Shown piece by piece: positions 25,501-37,641 of a DNA stretch of 64,000 bases. This DNA comes from Epiperipatus broadwayi (Eukaryota; Onychophora; Udeonychophora; Euonychophora; Peripatidae). The translations under genes and the position numbers were made by a program. Below the pieces are notes generated by a model. That model ran no database searches and was not told the origin of the DNA. It saw only the letters and a program-made list of their open reading frames with translations. Location of the stretch: NCBI GenBank assembly GCA_028023455.1, contig JAQFVV010012972.1, positions 188,001 to 252,000 of the forward strand, read 5' to 3'. The first letter of the stretch is position 1. Every line of letters starts with the position of its first letter.

Positions 25501-28073
25501 ACAATTTATTCAAATGCATTTAAAACAAAACCGAATTTTTGAAAACAACTTCAAATGTTGAGTGAAATTCTGAATTGCTTTGACAACATGTTTTACCTAT
25601 CATTGACAATGAACAAGTCTTTCTTGGGTTGGCTAATGTGTTTTAATGAATAATTTGTTTTTAATTAGATATATTACATTGAATATTATCATTCACTACA
25701 ATTTTACTATATACAAACATTAATATACTTTTCTTAGAACAAGATTTAATAAACTTAAAATTTCTATAAAATACAAATTATAACTAATTATTAAAATCAT
25801 TTTAAAAGAAAATAACCATTCAAAGCAGTATTAGACTTTTTTTTTTAAAAAAGTTAACATTTTTTAAAAAGCACATTAATTAAATTTATGAAATTTGATT
25901 AATTTTATTTAAACATTTTCTTTCAGAATTGTGGCCCACGGACAGGCTCGTTTTCCACAGCAACATCGGTAAACACATTGAGATAACAGAATAGCATATG
26001 TATTAATAATACATTCAAATATAAACGTAAATGAAGCTGAAGAGCTGCATTTCTTTTACACCAACTCACTCTTAATCGCTCTGTAAAATTTCAATAATAT
26101 TTCAAAGAAAATATAACCAATGACGTAAACTCTGATATTTGAAAATACATTGCGCAATCTTAGTTCCACAAAAGTCTGTTTGCCTATTACTAAGACAATT
26201 TTGATTTTATAAATCTTATTAGATAACATTAATTAACTACAGAAAACAAATGTTTTTAAAAAATTGCAAATATTGTAAAATCTATCATTTCTTGAAATTA
26301 CTATTTCTCTGCCATGTAAAAAAAAAACAAATTTTATTAAATTACTCTAGATGCTGCAATTTTTATCTCAAACGAGTGAATAATTTAAACTTGAAACTAA
26401 ATATAATGATACTTTCTAATTTTAACACTATTTAATTATTACAATAAATAATAAAAACAAAAAAAAAATATTTCAGCCAAATCCCAATTTAATTATGAAT
26501 GTGTTTTTAAAAGAGGCGTCTGTGAATTACGTGATAAAATAATAAATGTTTTCAAATATAATGTAACAACAAGTTAAAAAACATACCCTTAAGAAATGAA
26601 TTTTACTAAAAAAAATTTAAATAATCATTGTGTTTATTTTTAATTCAGTCATTAATGAAATATTATTATTGATGAAAGATTTGTTAACTTTACATAATCG
26701 ATAATACTTCAAGTGATAAACGGATTAATTTTTTGTAAACGATTTTTTAAAATAAATATAACTAATAAACTATTTTTATGTGGCTTTGTCGCATATGTAT
26801 TCTCGTCAAAAATGTCTGTGATTCAAAATACAATAAAATATTTGTGGTATTTCGCAATTGCGTTATAATTTTTATTTTAAAAACTCTTTAAAAATTCAGC
26901 AGAGGCACAGACAAGACTAAAGTACTTCAAAAAGAAAACTCCTTTGTTAAAATTACATTTTATATAGTAATGCGTTACAAAAGACAAGGGGATATCACAG
27001 CCCGTAATTGCATTCTTTTGCCTTTTCCAAAGTAACGACATAAAATTAATCTTTCTCGTATTTGTAATAGTTACAATCATTATTGGCAGTTTGATTACAA
27101 AAGTATATAACATTTTATATAATTAAAAAAATGTTTATTTCAATTTGTATTTATAAATAAAACATTATTAAATTTTGAGTTTTCCTTTCATTTTTCTTAA
27201 TTTCGAATTGAACTTTTGATGAATAAATACAAATCTCTGTTTTAGAATCTTCAAAGAAAAGTTGTGTTAAAATACATTGCTAGAAAAAGAAATACTTTTC
27301 ATTCAGTTATAACAACGAAAACCGCAAACTATCCCATAAGTAGCAAAAAAAAAAAAACTTTTTTTTGTTTTTTTTTTTAAATAAGGTTTTAGTTACAAGT
27401 TTAACCCTCTTTACGCTAAAATTAATTTACAATGATTTCAAATATGCCTGAATATCACATTCTAGGGATATTGTATTATAATGGCATTTTAGAATTAAGA
27501 TTTAATCAGTTAGAATAAGACTTGAAATTATTTGTTGAATCCAATTAAACTTAGGATGTATTTTTCTTCAGATAATTAGACTATAGCTAATCTCGATGAT
27601 GATACAACATTGCAACACTTATCTTCAATGACTTTTTTACTTAATCATCATAACATATTTTTCTTCCAATTGTCTTTTTAATCACTATTATAGTTTCTTA
27701 ATATTAGTAATAAATTTCTTCTTTTCTCACACTCAGGAAATCTAATACTTCTGATTTGTTATTCTCCTTTTAATTAAACATATTAATCCATAACTAAATA
27801 AACTTTTTTTGAGCTCTGTTTAATATTTATAGATATTGGAAATATTGTTTATCTAGATTTATGAAATCGTTGCATTTTTTTTTCAGATCCATAATTCAAG
27901 ACCAGTACTTTTTTACTCTTATTCTAATTATCAAATTTGTTCTGAATATAGTGATATTTGAAACAAACATTTATCAAGTCTAATATTAACTGCAATTATC
28001 AGGAACCACACAATGATATTCTATCATTAGTGAATATAATTAGTCTTTCAGTTAAATAATATATATATATATA
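22575..28073 (-). repeat. inner inverted repeat, left arm
   Basis: This is the reverse complement of 47645-53131 over about 5.5 kb, much closer than the outer pair: a sampled ~150 bp (about 26880-27030) shows roughly four differences, mostly homopolymer indels. The outer edge sits on TTAATAG at 22575-22581. The inner edge runs into a TA repeat (28060-28073) exactly where the partner meets the N gap, so its true length is unknown. It includes one inverted copy of the ~0.8 kb unit and the ~150 bp insertion (23234-23381). No gene was recognised. Confidence 0.9.
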
Positions 28074-28744
28074 TCATCAAATAGTTAATTCTCTACTATG
28101 TGAGTGACTCTCCAGTGGCAACTCGTATTTTTTGTTGCCTACCTGCCAGTTTTGCTGTAATTTTATTTGTACATTGCTTTGCCACATACTTTCCCCAATT
28201 CTATTAAACTTCAATGGATTTTCTTGCGTTAATTCACAATACACACAGGTTTATGATCAGTAAATATATATATATTGTAACCGGACCCGCATACAACCCT
28301 TTTATGTCAGTTGTAACAATTTTCTGATGAGCATGCTGTAGGAAGGAACTATCAATTGACATTCCTAATGCAGATGTTAATGCCTCCTACAACAATATTT
28401 CCTGCTCATCAGAGGATGTAGTACCATAGAGACTGGAAACATCTAAATATTTCTATGTTTGGTTTCCCAAAAAGCGCCATTAGAGTTCCGTCTCACTACA
28501 ACCTGACTGGCCTAGGTCTAGTTATGTCAGACGTAGCTCAGAAAGCATGAGATTCTCATGAACCAGTGCTATAACTGATGAGTGATGCAATAAAACAAAA
28601 CAGAATTGGACAACTGGATAACCAATTTAATTTTTAGTAACAAAAAAAAAATTTATTAAATAACAATTAATTTGCAATTTCTAACGAAGTTCATTTCTAT
28701 CCACATGATAACTCATTTTCATTTTACTTATGAAAGAGCTAGAA
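28074..28744. other. spacer DNA, no recognised gene
   Basis: This is less AT-rich than its surroundings, especially 28270-28610, which suggests a different origin such as an old element. I found no terminal repeats, RT motif or splice-flanked exon in it. Confidence 0.4.
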
Positions 28745-29127
28745 GCAGTTCTTTTTTTTTATCAATAGTTCATTTACAAGTTCATTTATGAGAAGACGTT
28801 TGGAAACAGTCTAATTCAACAATAGTTCATTTTTGAATTCCTTTATGAGAAGAAGCTTGGAAATATTCTAATTCAACAATAGTTCATTTTGAATTCATTT
28901 ATGAGAAGAAGCTTGGAAATATTCTAATTCAACAATAGTTCATTTTGAATTCATTTATGAGAAGAAGCTTGGAAACATTCTAATTCAACAATAGTTCATT
29001 TTTGAATTCCTTTATGAGAAGAAGCTTGGAAATATTCTGATTCAACAATAGTTCATTTTGAATTCATTTATGAGAAGAAGCTTGGGAATATTCTAATTCA
29101 ACAATAGTTCATTTTGAATTCATTTAT
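28745..29127. repeat. minisatellite, ~56-57 bp unit
   Basis: About six to seven units carry CAACAATAGTTCATTTT, GAATTCATTTATG and AGAAGAAGCTTGGAAA, each with EcoRI and HindIII sites. Units differ by single bases and short indels. Confidence 0.9.
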
Positions 29128-29320
29128 GAGAAGAACCTTAGAAGCAGTCAAGCATTTATGGTTTATACAATAATTCATTTTGAATTCATTTATGTGAAGA
29201 AGCTTAGGAGCAGTCAAGCATTTATGGTTTATACAATAATTCATTTTGAATTCATTTAAGAGAAGAACCTTAGAAGCAGTCAAACATTTATGGTTTATAC
29301 AACATTTCATTATTTTATGA
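29128..29320. repeat. minisatellite, 66 bp variant unit, ~3 copies
   Basis: This continues the previous array with a longer unit that adds GCATTTATGGTTTATACAA. Because 66 is divisible by three, the minus strand stays open with a 22-residue repeat; this is not evidence for a protein. Confidence 0.85.
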
Positions 29321-29397
29321 ATTATTATTGATTGGTAAACATTTAAACTCAGCAATTCTTGGTTTGTGGAGCATTTATCATTTGGTAATTGAAGCAT

Positions 29398-30228
29398 TTA
29401 TAATTTAATCAAATATAAAAGTATATTCATACACATAAACTCTGTTTGGCTTTTGGAGCATTTATCATTTAGTAATTGAAGCATTTCTAATTTAGTCAAA
29501 TATAAAAGTATATTCATACACATAAACTCTGTTTGGCTTTTGGAGCATTTATCATTTAGTAATTGAAGCATTTCTAATTTAGTCAAATATAAAAGTATAT
29601 TCATACACATAAACTCTGTTTGGCTTTTGGAGCATTTATCATTTAGTAATTGAAGCATTTCTAATTTAGTCAAATATAAAAGTATATTCATACACATAAA
29701 CTCTGTTTGGCTTTTGGAGCATTTATCATTTAGTAATTGAAGCATTTCTAATTTTGTCAAATATAAAAGTATATTCATACACATAAACTCTGTGTGGCTT
29801 TTGGAGCATTTATCATTTAGTAATTGAAGCATTTCTAATTTAGTCAAATATAAAAGTATATTCATACACATAAACTCTGTTTGGCTTTTGGAGCATTTAT
29901 CATTTAGTAATTGAAGCATTTCTAATTTAGTCAAATATAAAAGTATATTCATACACATAAACTCTGTGTGGCTTTTGGAGCATTTATCATTTAGTAATTG
30001 AAGCATTTCTAATTTAGTCAAATATAAAAGTATATTCATACACATAAACTCTGTTTGGCTTTTGGAGCATTTATCATTTAGTAATTGAAGCATTTCTAAT
30101 TTAGTCAAATATAAAAGTATATTCATACACATAAACTCTGTTTGGCTTTTAGAGCATTTATCATTTAGTAATTGAAGCATTTCTAATTTAGTCAAATATA
30201 AAAGTATATTCATACACATAAACTCTGT
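29398..30228. repeat. minisatellite, 87 bp unit, 9 full copies plus a partial one
   Basis: Units are nearly identical, with GGCTTTTGGAGCATTTATC and GTATATTCATACACATAAAC in each. The minus-strand ORF of 298 codons is a 29-residue repeat that follows from a period divisible by three. The high similarity between copies points to recent expansion or ongoing homogenisation. Confidence 0.95.
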
Positions 30229-30299
30229 TACATTACTCAGATAGAAGTAATATGCAATTAAGGCATTTCTAATCCATATAGTAAATACGTTCAAATATT

Positions 30300-30510
30300 T
30301 TTATAAATAAATTTGCATACAATTATTTCATAACTTCACTTTATAACATATGATAAAGAGGTTTTAATATTTTACAAAACAAATTCTATGTAATTATTTC
30401 ATACTTCACTTTATAACGTATGATAAAGATGTTTTAATATTTTATAAAACAAATTCTATGTAATTATTTCATGATGTCAATTTATAACTTATGATAAAGA
30501 TGTCTAAACA
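30300..30510. repeat. minisatellite, ~75-77 bp unit, ~3 copies
   Basis: Units share AATTATTTCAT, CACTTTATAAC, TATGATAAAGA and GTTTTAATATTTTA. The third copy is the most diverged. Confidence 0.8.
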
Positions 30511-31704
30511 TTCTTATAACATAATTACCTTCCAGTTTTGCAGTCCAGTTTACTCAAAAAGAAGGCGGGTTATTTCATTTATGGAAAGTCATGGCACAGC
30601 GTGGAGAGAGTGAAGCCGCTAATTTACTCCATTGTCACTATAATTCCTCTAGCAAAGCTTTCTTTTTCCATTTTCACGTTTTGTTAAAGCTATATTTTAA
30701 TATGTCAAAAGAATTAAGTAATACACTTTTTTTTTTTAAAAAAAAAAAATTTAATATGTTCTGCTTCTCTGTGTAAGACGAGAGAAAAAAAAAGTTCTTT
30801 TCTTCCGACGACGTGCCTAATTTGAATACTGCCTCAGTTTAACCCAAGTATCTTTTTTTTTTCTTTTTAATGATTGGATAATTAATTTCTTTTTTTTTTA
30901 TTGAGACAGATAAAAAAAAAAATAAGATGACATAACATTTTATTTAAATCCATCAATACTAAAAATTAAAAATATGACTTTTTTTTAACAAATCACAGCT
31001 TTATTGCGTTCCCAATTAAACTGAATCACGCTAGACGTTTTTAAATGGGGGGGGGTCTTTTGAATATTTATATGAGGAACAGCATATCTGTTTCAATATA
31101 TATATATATAACTATGTTATATAAATAGTCCTCATTAAATTATTTATATGCTTTTTTATATTTGCATCTTGGTGATGTAAATCTTTTAAAATTTCTATGC
31201 TAACATTCTTATAAAGATGTCTCCTGGTAAAGATACTTTTTGGAAAACATTTACCAAATGAACTATTTTAATACTAATCACTCTATCCTTCTTATAAATT
31301 AATAAGCATCTATTTTTATGATATCAACTTATAGATATTTCTACAAGGTGGGAGAGTGCAGCCCAAAGCCAAATAAATAAATTCAGACAAATATCCTCTT
31401 GCAACTAATGTTCATAATGTAGAAATAATTTCAAAATCTGAGTTTTAATTTGTTTTATATAATTTTTGTTTAAAAAGAAACAGTCAAAAGCATATTGCTA
31501 ATCAAACTCATATATATATGCTGTAAACAGTTTATTAAGCATAAGAATAAAAGCAATCAAATACGTTCATATAAACAAATGACTGTGTTGTTGTGATAAT
31601 AGTTACAAGATGCGAAATAAATTCTTTATAGTTGTATAAGTAAACCACTAAACATCATACAAATTCCCATTTTTATGCTTACACAAACTGTTTACAAAGA
31701 AACT
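30511..31704. other. intergenic, no recognised feature
   Basis: AT-rich DNA with homopolymer runs (for example A and T tracts near 30730 and 30900). No gene or element was recognised. Confidence 0.45.
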
Positions 31705-31783
31705 AAACTCTCCGTAAGTGCCACTCAGTGCATCTATTGATTACTGTGGTTTGCATTGAGTGGCACTACTATATGGAGAGTTT
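31705..31783 (+). ncRNA. pre-miRNA-like hairpin
   Basis: AAACTCTCC pairs with GGAGAGTTT (9 bp). A small internal loop follows (GTA opposite ACTATAT). AGTGCCACTCAGTGCA then pairs with TGCATTGAGTGGCACT (16 pairs, one G-U). The terminal loop is 19 nt (31733-31751). Size, stem length and loop are those of an animal miRNA precursor on either strand. No similar copy was noticed elsewhere in the window. It could instead be a very short foldback element. Expression cannot be judged from sequence. Confidence 0.4.
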
Positions 31784-31907
31784 ACCCTCTGTGCATTTCT
31801 ATAATTCTAATATTTTCCTCTAAGTATGCATTTTATCAATGTATTTCAGTTTGTTTGTTTACATTTTAATGTAATCTATTTTGATGAAGTTTAACTTTCT
31901 ATTCCAG

Positions 31908-32018
31908 CTCTGGACCCTTTAGATGATTCACAATTTACATACTCAAGCTCAGACAAAACATTGGATGAAATTGTTATCGATTTGGCTAAAAAGACATTGA
32001 GCCAATATCAATTTGCAT
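31908..32018 (+). other. exon-like open segment, possibly a LINE RT fragment
   Basis: 111 bp are preceded by a pyrimidine-rich acceptor ending TTCCAG and followed by GTAAGA. The length keeps the same phase at both ends, with a 36-codon open frame including LDPLDDSQFTYSSS and TLDEIVIDLAKKTL. The pattern LDPL..QFTY followed by a TDE/DDA-like stretch resembles the segment before motif A in many LINE reverse transcriptases. A retroelement fragment is therefore as likely as a host exon. The flanks (31784-31907 and 32019-32514) hold nothing else I recognise. Confidence 0.4.
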
Positions 32019-32514
32019 GTAAGAAATTTAAAATTTTATAAATGAGTGATTTCAGCCAAACAAATTTTAATTTACAAAGTTCATTGATTGATAAATTGTA
32101 AAATGATTTTATCAATAAATATCATTTTTAAGCTAGGCACTAAGAAAATAAGTACACCCACATATATATTCCGACAATATGACTAACCAAGAATATTGTA
32201 AGTCACCAACTAATCAACATTATGACATGAACATAAATAAAAGACGCAACATAATGATTTAATGTCAAGTATATTGCTAAGCAACCAGATTTGGAAACAA
32301 AAAGAATCCTAATAAATATTTATTTTAATAATATTATATTGATGTACAATTACAAACTGATAGACAAAGGCAGCAAGCATGAGAAAGTCAACATCTTGAC
32401 AATCATATTATTTTTTTTCCTTAACAAAGCAAGATGGACGTATGTGTTTGATTTTGAGAACAAATTTCAATGTATAAGAATAAACAGTAATTTACTTTAT
32501 CTGTCAATATATAG

Positions 32515-34277
32515 AAAAAAACTTCAAATTTACATAAAATCATTGCAAGAGAATAATGCAATAACTGTTAACAATCAGCAAAGAATGTTTTTTGTGCCAT
32601 TTCTCTATGCATAAAAACAACCCTAGAAAAACTACACATACTAATGAGAGTACTGCAATGTGGTCTAGCTAAAAAATGCCAAAGAAGGCTAAATTCCAGC
32701 TCTTCAAACCCATAGAAGCATTATGATGTGTTAGATGCCTTATTTTATTAAGTACTGGTCGATGACAAGATTCAAATTGATTTTTTTTAAAATTTTATTC
32801 AATTGATTTGTATTTTTATTTTATTTATTTTTTATCATCCTTTTTTTAATTTCATATTCTTTTTCCTTTCATTTCCACATTTGGAAGCTTATATTTCAGA
32901 AAACAGGAAAGTTTATTTTAAGCATAGAGGGGGGAAACATTTCCTAATGGGCGTTTAATAAAAATTTATAATTACAACTTTAAATTATCGTAACAGATTT
33001 CTTACTATAAGATCTTTTCATTGACTCGTAGTAAATCGTAAGATTTCGTGAGTATTAATGTATTATAAGAATTGTGGACTTAATTAGTGACGTATTGAAT
33101 AGCTTCACACTCTTAGATCAAAACACTTCATCTTCACCTATTTATATATAAAAGTAGGTTGAAGTAGAGAAGGATTCTCTCTTTTCTTCATAGCGTAAGC
33201 TTGTGTTTTAAGACCTATAGAGGTCCCTACCTTCGTATTTTTCAGACGCTTATTTCTAAAGTTACAGCCTTAGTAAATTATTAAACTTTTTATTGTATTA
33301 AATAAAATTTAGGTCTATGCACCCGTCCAATGGCTGGACAAAACTGACTGAATGTGAATAAGGTAAGATCTTGATGTTGTTCTGCATTAAAAGCATACAG
33401 TAGTGACTGAATAGTGTTCATTATTTGTTAAATGTTTTAACTAACACTCATTATATATTCATTTGTTGGTATACATGACTAACTTCCATGAGTATATTGT
33501 CTCTCCTATCAATATTAGGAAATCATATATATGTATAAAAGAAGGTACTTTCTTCCAAGAAGGATGATGATACTGATCATAAATCAGACCATATGTCTGT
33601 ACATAAAATAATTAATAAGTCAGCTTCATGATCTTCTAAATTTTTTCTTTATTATTTTAAACTTTTGTAGATAAAAATCACAAGGATATGGATTTCTATC
33701 ATGAGATTTAGGGATTACGATATTAATTACATTTAACATTTAAAGTGATAGAAAACGTTTCTTGAAGCATATTATATATGTAAATATTGTCAAAGTAGCT
33801 TCATTATTTAATACATATTAAGTTGTTTCAATCTATTTGGTCTTTGTCTTGTTCCCATCATTGTGCATTTATACCTCTAAATATATATAAATAAATTCTA
33901 ATACACACAGTTTTTGAAATGTATATTGATATTGGAAATATTCTGGGAAAATGCTGTATTTGATCCTCACTTATATAGAGGTGCAGAAGTCATTGTCCCA
34001 AATAGGCCTCCCTAAAAAAAGAGTTGAGTACAACTCATGGAGTTTGAATACTGAGGCACAATGGAACCAGAAATGGGGGGGGGGGGTAAAATGACGATAA
34101 ATTAGCCAATTATATCTAGATTTAATATGTGAATATAGGGCTAGACCATTGGAGGTGAATGTGACCATGGGTTAAGTATTTCACCATGTCCCTTCCAGCA
34201 TCCTGCCCGCAGATCCGAGGTCTGATGGTAGTTAGATGCCCTTCCCCCCTTTTTGCAAAAATCAACAGACCATTACA
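32515..34277 (+). repeat. left LTR-like direct repeat
   Basis: It shares with the right copy the segments around AATCAGCAAAGAA, TACCAGCTCTTCAAA-like, TTTGATGTTGTT-like, TTAGGAAATCA and a right end CATTACA/TGTTACA. It contains ~300 bp (about 33000-33290) missing from the right copy, including a TATA box (33144-33155). The following bases, TTTGGAAACTAATTTTCGG, could be a primer-binding site, but the tRNA is not identified. Confidence 0.7.
33144..33155 (+). promoter_or_regulatory. candidate LTR TATA box
   Basis: TATATATAAAAG lies mid-LTR, followed about 150 bp later by an AATAAA-containing stretch (near 33300), the order expected for an LTR promoter and poly(A) signal. The right LTR lacks this part. 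Confidence 0.4.
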
Positions 34278-36972
34278 TTTGGAAACTAATTTTCGGGGCA
34301 TGAAAAGTTTACAGGGATAGTTAGCTTCAGGACTTGGACATCTATAAGGAAAAAAAATTTGTTTTAGAATGGTTACTCATTTTCAAACTGTAACCATCCA
34401 AAACCACCATGGACTTATTCAAATGATGTGATTGTATAAACAAGACATTTTTTTAGTTTTGAACATGCACATTAAAAGAAAATGACATTAAAAGTAGTGA
34501 ATGCACATATGATGATGCAAATATCATGATAATCAGAGACCAATAATTAAATGACTAATTGACTAATAAATCATGTTTAAAATAGGTGAATCAGGCAAGT
34601 AAAATGCAGGCCTAAACATAGGCAATAAAATACAGACCCACACTCAGAAAGAGGGGAAAATCATGAATAAACTGGAAATGGCTTGGGATGGCAAGGAACC
34701 CTATGGTATACTATTTTACATATATAAGCAAATAAAAACATTATAACCATATACATAAAACATGTCTATGATAAAAAGGAGTGGAAGAAAATTAATGAAA
34801 ATGCAAGAAAACACTCTACTTCTAAAAGTGGAGCAGAATCTTCATTGGTACAATTACCTTGGTGTCCATGACAGAAGATGATCACTCACACATGTACCAG
34901 TGGTGATCAAATAGCATCTCAAACCCATAAGATACCTGCCAGTGAAACAAATCATGCATCCAGGATCAAAGTAGCACATGCTGCAAGAGATGTAATGACT
35001 ATGGAATCAATATTCCAAGGAAATATGACAATGAAAACAGAACTTGCTAACAGCATGAATGTGAACATGCATAACATGCAAGCAGAACTCACTAATAGTA
35101 AAACACAAACATGAACTGGATGTAAATATGAATCACATGAAGAAAGATATGAATGGCATGAATGCAAAAATGGATAAAATGAACACAATGTGGATAGCAT
35201 AAAAGATTTAAAAACTGAAATGGAAATGGAAAACATATTAACTGCTGATATGGAACAGCTGTACATATAGTGTGAATAATGTTCAGGGAGAGAATAGAGA
35301 AATTGTGACAACTAGGAGAAATAAAAAGGGAAATGCCAGAAAAGAATATACAATTTCAGCAAAGATTCAAAGACTTTAAATGTACCATCTCAAGTCAGAT
35401 ACACCTTACATTTTGCAGATGACTTTTGGCCATGAAAACTTCAAGAGTGAAGTATGCATAGGCCAAGAGAAATACTGAGAATAAATTTATAAAAAAATTT
35501 ATAGGCACTCAAATGAAAATAGAACAATTCCACTTACAGTATAATGTTGAAATGGAGGCACAGAACAAGGCCATTCAATCAATAAGCCACATTATAAACT
35601 ATCTGAAAGACAAACTACCCACAAATAAGACAGAAAACCTCAGACACGGCAAACCTGGAGAAGATAATTGAAAGTATAAATGAAATTTGTGACTAGGTTG
35701 ACCAACTGATTGAAGCAGTTAATTAGAGGTTCGAGGCCTTTGAACATAAGCTATGCTCAAGAACAACAGCATTTGGGGTATGACCACTAGGGATGATTGC
35801 ATGGCTCTGACTGACAGGAAGAAGTAGAATAAAGTAATATGCAGCCTGGAAATCAACCTCAAGGCCCCCAATAGGATAAGCAACCAGTGCCAAGCAATCA
35901 GTCTCCCACACCAAGAACCATCAGGGATAGAAGTTTCTCCTTTCAAATCCAACCTAGAAGGAATCATATCTAGCACATACCAGATTAACCAGGAACATAG
36001 GTACCCACTCTACCAATGAACTCCAGGAAGATGACTAGTGTGCACAACCATGTGATGCAAATCAGTGCCATCAATCAATTAATAAGGCTATAAGTCTTCA
36101 AGGAATTTACCAATGAGGCCCCAATAGAACATCTAATGAGTTTCGACCTGTATTTTTCCATGTAAGAAATTGATCATCATCTACAACCACCTCCAAGGGA
36201 ATGCACTGATGGGGTGGGAGTCATTATCCCAGACACCATCCACTTTTTAAGATGACCATATCTTACTGGTAAAGAATTTCTGGAACTGTGATAGGCAAGA
36301 AGCCCTGCTATACCAATTGTTTTAGGAGAAGTACTAACAAAACAACAGAGAAAACTTTGACAAAGTTCTTTCACTGCCAGGTTACCAAATTAAAAACTTT
36401 AAAAATGTATCACTTGAGTAAAAGTGAGATAAGGATTGTCAAAAAAATATATTCCTTGGCATCTAGCAATTTTTCCTCTGTATGAATAAGAAAAATATTG
36501 AACAAATAGTGTTGTTAAACAGCATCAATTCAAATGCAATCAATGTAACCAACAGAATGCCAGAAATATATAAGGAATGTATGGCTGTCAACACTATACA
36601 CTTTAAATGATGAACAAATAATAATGACTACTATCATTGGATATAAATTTTGAATAAATAATGACCCATATCATTGGAAAGGGAAGTATATACAACAAAC
36701 CCTAGGTGCATGAATAAACAATAAAGCAAAACAAAATATCTTAAACCTAAAACCAGTCCTCCCAATAGCCCAAGGAAAAAGCCTATTCCAAAGAGCAGCA
36801 CTTTGCAGAAACCAAACTGATATGGTACTTGAGGCCATATTCCTAACTTCAGAAGCCAAAAAGATGAAGAAAATACTAAACCAAACTGTGAACTGAGATC
36901 TCACTAATTTGATGTGATTGTTGGGAGATAAAGCACCTAATTTTACTTTTCAGAGCAGCTCCATGATAGATT
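34278..36972 (+). pseudogene. presumed gag-side internal region, heavily degraded
   Basis: This lies between the left LTR and the protease remnant, where gag should be. Only short open stretches remain, for example 34878-35111, with Met/Asn-rich heptad-like text (MNVNMHNMQAELTNS). I see no clear zinc knuckle or capsid motif, so the assignment rests on position. Confidence 0.35.
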
Positions 36973-37641
36973 TTGTTTGAGGGTTTTCTGGTTAAGTCTT
37001 TATAGACTCCAACATCCAGATATCAGTGGTGTCAGATATGTTCTACCATGAAATTCTGACTAATAACTCCAATGTCAAGGTCCTTTCACTGAAATCAATC
37101 TAGGTTACCATGGCTAAAAATAGAAAGACTAAGCTAGCACAAAAACAAATATGGGATAAAAACTGGCCAAATGTTGCTTGTTTGAGGGTTTGTTAGTCAA
37201 GGCTTTGTAGATTCCAACAGCCAGATATCAGTGTTGTCAGATAAGTTCTACCATGAAATTCTGACTAATACCCCAATGCCAAGCTCCTTTCACTGAAATC
37301 AATCTACATTACCATGGCTAAAAATAGAAAGACTAGGATAGCACAAAAACAAATATGGGTTCAATAAAACTGGGAAAATGTTCCTTTTCCATGTTTTCCT
37401 CATACGGAATGGCTTACATGAGGTCATCTTAGGAGCAGTCTTCTTACACATGATCCATTTTACTATTGATTTCTCTAATAGCACAGTTAGGATAAGTGAT
37501 GAAGTCTTGGAGATGACATTGCTTCCAAGATATGATCTATCCAAGGTTTATTGCATAGTATCTACCATCCCAGAAGCACTTATAAAAAGTAAGAAAGTAG
37601 AATCAAGTACACATGGGAGCAATGATATGGTGAAATTGTGA
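36973..37641 (+). pseudogene. retropepsin-like protease remnant with tandem duplication
   Basis: A 205-bp segment occurs twice in tandem (36973-37177, 37178-37382). Each copy carries the active-site region, read as FIDSNIQISVVS and FVDSNSQISVLS. The Gly expected in the D-S/T-G triad is Asn in both. Downstream (37378-37641) the frame reads ILGAVFLHMIHFTIDF and NSTVRI, the usual flap-distal end of gypsy proteases. The shared Asn suggests that the loss came before the duplication. Confidence 0.6.

Noticed and set aside
26877-27113. 78-codon ORF on the minus strand in the left inner arm
   Set aside because: The mirror copy near 48600-48830 is frame-broken by single-base indels, and no domain is recognised.
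29398-30294. 298-codon repetitive ORF on the minus strand
   Set aside because: It lies wholly in an 87-bp tandem repeat. A period divisible by three keeps any stop-free frame open.
28745-30510. CRISPR-like array
   Set aside because: Units are head-to-tail with no variable spacers, in an animal genome; these are minisatellites.
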